From: an uncultured Clostridia bacterium
GTDB taxonomy: Bacteria > Bacillota > Clostridia > UBA1381
Direction: 5' to 3'
Assembly: GCA_944392335.1 (NCBI GenBank)
Contig: CALXWJ010000021.1
Span: forward strand, 1-64,000
DNA: 64,000 bases
How positions within the stretch are numbered: position 1 is the first letter of the stretch; each line of letters opens with the position of its first letter. The position numbers and the translations under genes are program-made. The notes beneath the pieces were generated by a model that was given only the letters and a program-made list of their open reading frames with translations, made no database searches and was not told where the DNA came from. This document shows, in pieces, positions 60,660 through 64,000 of this stretch.

Positions 60660-62711
60660 TTAATCAATTGCTTTATAAAAACGACCTCTTGTAAAGGTGT
60701 TTTCCTTTATGAAAGGAACAATACCGCTATACAAAGCATTTTCATAATCTTCAACTATTTTCTTTGTTTCATTATAATTTTCAACAGTAAAATCAAGTCT
60801 CAAAAACCTCACGCCAATATTTAATAAATCTTTGATCTTATCAGCCATATATATCGGCTTGGAATTTAACATCTCGCAAAAACAGCCCTCTCGGCAAATC
60901 ATTGGAAAATTTTCGTTCATTCTGTCTTTGAGAACATAATTATTTTTTTTGTCACAAAATCCTGCAGCTTTTTTTGGACAATTCTCATATATCATAAGAG
61001 GGATCCTGCCATAAGCGATAACTTCACAGTCTACCGGCTTTTTTATTGTCCTAATTTCCTTTAATGTTAATTCTGGAGATAATGTGATGCATTGAAAATT
61101 TTTTGCATTTTCAAGAGAATATGAATTTGTAACATTTAATCTAAACTCTCCGTAAAATAATGCATTTTCGTCTACCGACATTTGCCCCCATGAGGATATC
61201 TGTAATTTTTTTGAAGCTTTACAATAATGATTTTTTCCTTCTTTGTCAATAGGCGGCAAAACTTGTATCCAATCCGCGCCGGTATTATCAAAAATTTTTA
61301 TTATTTCCGCCGGTGCGTATATCGTATTTATTCCCATATCCATACAAGCCTTTGCCTGTTCCTTGGTCCTGACATTGGCTGTAAAACTTATTTGCTTGAC
61401 AGGTTTGTTTATGATATCGATATTATACCCCGTTATTCTTTTTTTGCTGCGTTTTATTCTTTTATCAGACAAAAGGTCACATGCCTTTCGTCTGACAGAA
61501 TTGATTTCGCTTATCGGTACGGTGATCCCGTCATCTATATTTATCTCAAGTTTATCAATACTGTATGGCGTTTTACCGAATTTATTTATTTGTCTGAATA
61601 ATATTTCTTTTGTGATAGGTTTGGAATGTGCAATTTCCGATTTCTTTTCGGAATGTACAACTACGCTGTTTTTGTCATGATCAGACATTGTTAAAATCAA
61701 CGGTTTATTGATTTGAAGTGTTGCAATTATGTCTACAAGTATTTTTTTAAATTCCATGTCCTTTATACATCTTTGCTTTGCTTCATCGGTGTATTTGTTT
61801 TCTGCAATATTGGATGGATCATAATACGACATCATTTGTTTACCTAATTTTTTTGTTAAATATCCGTCTGTAAATCCACTTCTGTTAAAGGCGTCAAGAA
61901 GCTGATTATAATCATCGTCGGTAGGAATTGATTTACTGTCCAGTAATTTTCGATACACCCCCGTAACAGTTGATACATATTCAGGACGTTTTAGTCTCCC
62001 TTCAATTTTTAATGAATATACTCCTGCTTTTTCCAAAGAATCCAAATACCCGGCAAGACACATATCCTTGGGACTTAACAAATATCCTGTTTTCATATTT
62101 TTACCATTTTGCAGTAATTTATACGGTAATCTGCATGGTTGAGCACAATATCCTCTGTTACCGCTTCTTCCGCCTATCATACTGCTCATAAGACATTGAC
62201 CGGAATAACTCATGCATATAGCTCCATGTATGAAAACTTCCGTTTCAGAAGAAATATTTTTTGATATTTTCTCAATCGAAGCAATATCCAGCTCTCTTGC
62301 AAGTACGATCCGGGAAAATCCGATATTTTCAAGATATAAAGCAGTATCAAGCGACGCGCATGTGATCTGAGTACTTGCGTGCAGCGAAAGATCGGGATAT
62401 TTCATGTGAATGGTTTTAGCCATTCCGATATCCTGCATAATAACCGCGTCAATCCCGATGTCATTCAACATTCCAATATATTCGATATATTCTTTGGTCT
62501 CTTTTTCCTTTATAACGGTATTTGCGGCAACATGCACGGCAACACCCCTTAAATGGCAGTAATTTACCCAGTCATATATTTGTGATAAACCAAAATTTTG
62601 TGCAGACCCTCTGGCTGAAAATTTATTTCCTCCAATATATACAGCATCTGCTCCGCTTTGTACAGCGGCGACCAATGCTTCGGGTGATCCTGCGGGTGAA
62701 AGCAGTTCCAT
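60660..62711 (-). CDS. U32-family peptidase-like protein, probable RNA hydroxylation factor
   Basis: 683 residues. The N-terminal U32 domain opens ELLSPAGSPEALVAAVQSGAD, has FIHGAICMSYSGQCLMSSMI near 170 with GNRGYCAQPCRLPY (cysteines typical of the family) and SLKIEGRLKRPEYVSTVTG near 245. A long C-terminal region (about 300-683, DUF3656-like in position) includes further cysteines near 590-620 (NCPKKAAGFCDKK and CREGCFCEML). Characterised relatives (TrhP, RlhA) take part in tRNA or rRNA hydroxylation rather than proteolysis; I infer the same here. It follows zapA by 143 bases. Confidence 0.85.
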   Translation of the reverse strand: MELLSPAGSPEALVAAVQSGADAVYIGGNKFSARGSAQNFGLSQIYDWVNYCHLRGVAVHVAANTVIKEKETKEYIEYIGMLNDIGIDAVIMQDIGMAKTIHMKYPDLSLHASTQITCASLDTALYLENIGFSRIVLARELDIASIEKISKNISSETEVFIHGAICMSYSGQCLMSSMIGGRSGNRGYCAQPCRLPYKLLQNGKNMKTGYLLSPKDMCLAGYLDSLEKAGVYSLKIEGRLKRPEYVSTVTGVYRKLLDSKSIPTDDDYNQLLDAFNRSGFTDGYLTKKLGKQMMSYYDPSNIAENKYTDEAKQRCIKDMEFKKILVDIIATLQINKPLILTMSDHDKNSVVVHSEKKSEIAHSKPITKEILFRQINKFGKTPYSIDKLEINIDDGITVPISEINSVRRKACDLLSDKRIKRSKKRITGYNIDIINKPVKQISFTANVRTKEQAKACMDMGINTIYAPAEIIKIFDNTGADWIQVLPPIDKEGKNHYCKASKKLQISSWGQMSVDENALFYGEFRLNVTNSYSLENAKNFQCITLSPELTLKEIRTIKKPVDCEVIAYGRIPLMIYENCPKKAAGFCDKKNNYVLKDRMNENFPMICREGCFCEMLNSKPIYMADKIKDLLNIGVRFLRLDFTVENYNETKKIVEDYENALYSGIVPFIKENTFTRGRFYKAID

Positions 62712-62854
62712 ATTTCAAATACTCCTCTTTTAAATCATTTTTTACATGTTTTAAAATAACTCTTGAAAATATAAGAATATCTACTCTTTACATTAACAGC
62801 ATAATTTTACCGCAAATTTCAATATTAAGTATACTGTATAGTATTAAGAATATA

Positions 62855-63256
62855 TTATTTTTTATTTTTCAGTGCTTCCAGCTCTTTTATTAATGATTTA
62901 TTTTCTTTTTCTAATTTTGACAATTCTTTGGAATAAGCTACAACTTGTTTTCTTAAATTATCAGCTTCCGATTCGATAGTGGTTTTTTCTGCTGTTTGTA
63001 TATGTTCCCGTGATATATTATTATCATCTTCAATATTATCATCTATATTTTTTACATTTGACGCCTCATCACAAAATTTTAATGCAGTAAGGACGGCAGC
63101 TTTTTCAAATGTAAGTCCGGAATTTGAATTTAACAGACCTGTAATGGATTTATCGACCTTTGATGCTATTTGCATCATATATTCAGGCTTGGCATCTGAA
63201 ATAATGGATAAAGCTCGTCCGCCGATTCTAACTCTTATACTATATCCTTTTGACAA
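62855..63256 (-). CDS. zapA: Cell-division protein ZapA
   Basis: FtsZ-associated protein that bundles Z-ring filaments. 133 residues: the ZapA globular head (about 1-55, SKGYSIRVRIGGRALSIISD), then an acidic stretch (NIDDNIEDDNN near 75) and a C-terminal coiled coil (about 95-133). I start at TTG 63256, 7 bases after AGGAGG; the ATGs farther upstream fall in or near the promoter. zapA next to a U32 gene is a common clostridial arrangement. Confidence 0.88.
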   Translation of the reverse strand: MSKGYSIRVRIGGRALSIISDAKPEYMMQIASKVDKSITGLLNSNSGLTFEKAAVLTALKFCDEASNVKNIDDNIEDDNNISREHIQTAEKTTIESEADNLRKQVVAYSKELSKLEKENKSLIKELEALKNKK

Positions 63257-63290
63257 CGATAATCCTCCTATCATATAATAGTATTTTATT

Positions 63291-63319
63291 ATTATACTAC
63301 TTTTTCTGAAATAAATCAA
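63291..63319 (-). promoter_or_regulatory. Promoter for zapA
   Basis: Minus-strand TTGATT (63314-63319), 17 bases, TATAAT (63291-63296). The predicted start point lies downstream of the ATG at 63319, which rules out that ORF opening. Confidence 0.75.
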
Positions 63320-63458
63320 TACAAGTAGGCAAACAAATCCAATTTTTTCTAATCTTTAACAAAAAAAATCAAATTATTTAATAATAATGTTATTTTTTGT
63401 AAGGATAGATACAGTAAAATACATTTTATATAAAATGTATAGTTAAATTTTATATATT

Positions 63459-63560
63459 CGATAAGGGCTTATCTCGTCATTCAACAAGAACAAAAGCAAA
63501 CCGGTGCTGAGCTGTAATCAGTGAGAGATTGTACTTTCACCGATTACAGATATGGATCCT
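63459..63560 (+). repeat. Dispersed structured repeat, copy 5 (no right end)
   Basis: Left end GATAAGGGCTTATCTCGTC. The main hairpin extends CTGTAATC (63512-63519) with GATTACAG (63542-63549) and further inner pairs (GTGA/TCAC), around the ATTGTACT loop, then ATATGGATCC. The second hairpin and the right end are absent. It lies between divergent zapA and ptsH. The rest of 63320-63458 and 63561-63600 is AT-rich. Confidence 0.7.
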
Positions 63561-63603
63561 TTTATGTTTATTTTCAATAATGCAAAATAAATTATTTATA
63601 ATT

Positions 63604-63633
63604 TTGTTTAATTATAAATTTTTAACATATAAT
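63604..63633 (+). promoter_or_regulatory. Probable promoter for the HPr gene
   Basis: TTGTTT (63604-63609), 18 bases, TATAAT (63628-63633). A second TATAAT at 63639-63644 lacks a good -35. An AGAAAGGA ribosome site follows before the start at 63689. Confidence 0.5.
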
Positions 63634-63688
63634 ATCTGTATAATACTTATCAATATTATATTATCAATTTCAGAAAGGAATTTTTATT

Positions 63689-63946
63689 ATGAAGGAATTT
63701 TCATATGTAATCAAGGATAATGTGGGGATACATGCCCGTCCTGCCGGTCTGCTTGTTAAAGAAGCAGAAAAATATAAATCGAATATAACACTTTTCACAA
63801 AAGGTAAAAATGCTGATGCCAAAAAGCTTTTTTCTGTAATGAGCTTGTCTGCGAAGAATGGCGATGAAATAAAGGTAAGCATATTCGGAGCGGACGAAGA
63901 CGTCGCAGAGCTTGGTATCAGAAGATTTCTCGAAAAAAATCTGTAA
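63689..63946 (+). CDS. ptsH: HPr-family phosphocarrier protein
   Basis: Phosphocarrier of the sugar phosphotransferase system. 85 residues, an open-faced beta sandwich. The active histidine is His15 in GIHARPAG. The helix where Bacillus HPr has regulatory Ser46 reads AKKLFSVMSL; aligned on VMSL, the Ser46 position is Lys. So the HPr-kinase control site seems absent, as in several clostridial HPr proteins. Start ATG 63689 with AGAAAGGA upstream. It is followed 11 bases later by a probable EIIA gene. Confidence 0.9.
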   Translation: MKEFSYVIKDNVGIHARPAGLLVKEAEKYKSNITLFTKGKNADAKKLFSVMSLSAKNGDEIKVSIFGADEDVAELGIRRFLEKNL

Positions 63947-63957
63947 GGAGGAGCCGT

Positions 63958-64000
63958 ATGTTTTTCAAAAAACAAAAAAAAGAAATAATATACTCTCCAT
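63958..64000 (+). CDS. Start of a probable PTS EIIA (glucose-type) gene, cut by the window end
   Basis: An ATG at 63958 with GGAGG 6 bases upstream opens a frame reading MFFKKQKKEIIYSP to the window end. A short lysine-rich head followed by a SP or APVDG strand is how glucose-type EIIA proteins begin, and the place behind HPr agrees. Only 14 codons are visible, so the call is tentative. Confidence 0.5.
   Translation, partial: MFFKKQKKEIIYSP

Overview
The window is AT-rich, and its gene content points to an anaerobic, Gram-positive, spore-forming member of the Clostridia. The evidence is a YunB-type sporulation protein, a FabK-type fatty-acid operon, a split transketolase, Mini-RNase III, RqcH, an mre/pbp2 wall-elongation cluster, an ArgR-RecN-NadK block, and an HPr without the usual Ser46. 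Most genes lie on the minus strand in tightly packed operons. Many starts are TTG or GTG and are fixed by a good Shine-Dalgarno sequence. Promoters are mostly of the sigma-A type with 17-bp spacers. I see no rRNA, tRNA, CRISPR array or T-box.

Layout. 1-5.3 kb: the end of an IS256-like element, then (minus) yunB-ligA-M20 peptidase-GME-fold protein-hypothetical. 5.4-8.4 kb: hisS-aspS. 8.7-11.9 kb: a glycan pair, a GH29 fucosidase and an unassigned six-hairpin-like enzyme, with a gene remnant between them. 12.1-18.2 kb: rqcH on plus, then an AEC carrier and nadK-argR-recN-rseC-like on minus. 18.3-21.5 kb: a GH36/raffinose-synthase-like enzyme plus an SGNH esterase. 22.2-29.5 kb (plus): cysE-cysS-mrnC, transketolase halves, a lipoprotein, ilvB-ilvN. 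29.5-31.6 kb: a debris island with an IS256 remnant, a 5'-truncated GH3 gene, an orphan terminator and short direct repeats. 31.6-35.2 kb: lysS, a lipoprotein and a SEDS gene (rodA/ftsW).

35.2-43.2 kb is a raffinose/sucrose-type (msm/raf) locus: AraC regulator, substrate-binding lipoprotein, two permeases, sucrose phosphorylase and GH36 alpha-galactosidase. The transport ATPase is not in the locus. 43.4-51.7 kb is a type II fatty-acid operon (tetR-fabH-acpP-fabK-fabD-fabG-fabF-fabZ-accD-accA) that lacks accB and accC. Its promoter overlaps a clear palindrome, probably the TetR operator. 52-55.3 kb: enolase, a patatin-like lipase and methylglyoxal synthase. 55.4-63.3 kb: zapA-U32-maf-mreB-mreC-mreD-pbp2 on minus. 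The window ends with HPr and the start of a probable PTS EIIA gene on plus.

The least explained feature is a family of intergenic repeats (about 90-165 bp when complete) at 21.7, 43.4, 49.4, 52.1 and 63.5 kb, with short derivatives at 14.8 and 54.8 kb. Copies share end motifs ending in TTGTCC and TTGTCCGCAGTTATA and a central hairpin whose stem changes by compensatory substitutions around a conserved ATTGTAC loop. A second notable remnant is a tiny, internally deleted group II intron-like sequence placed directly behind an intrinsic terminator at 35.4 kb.
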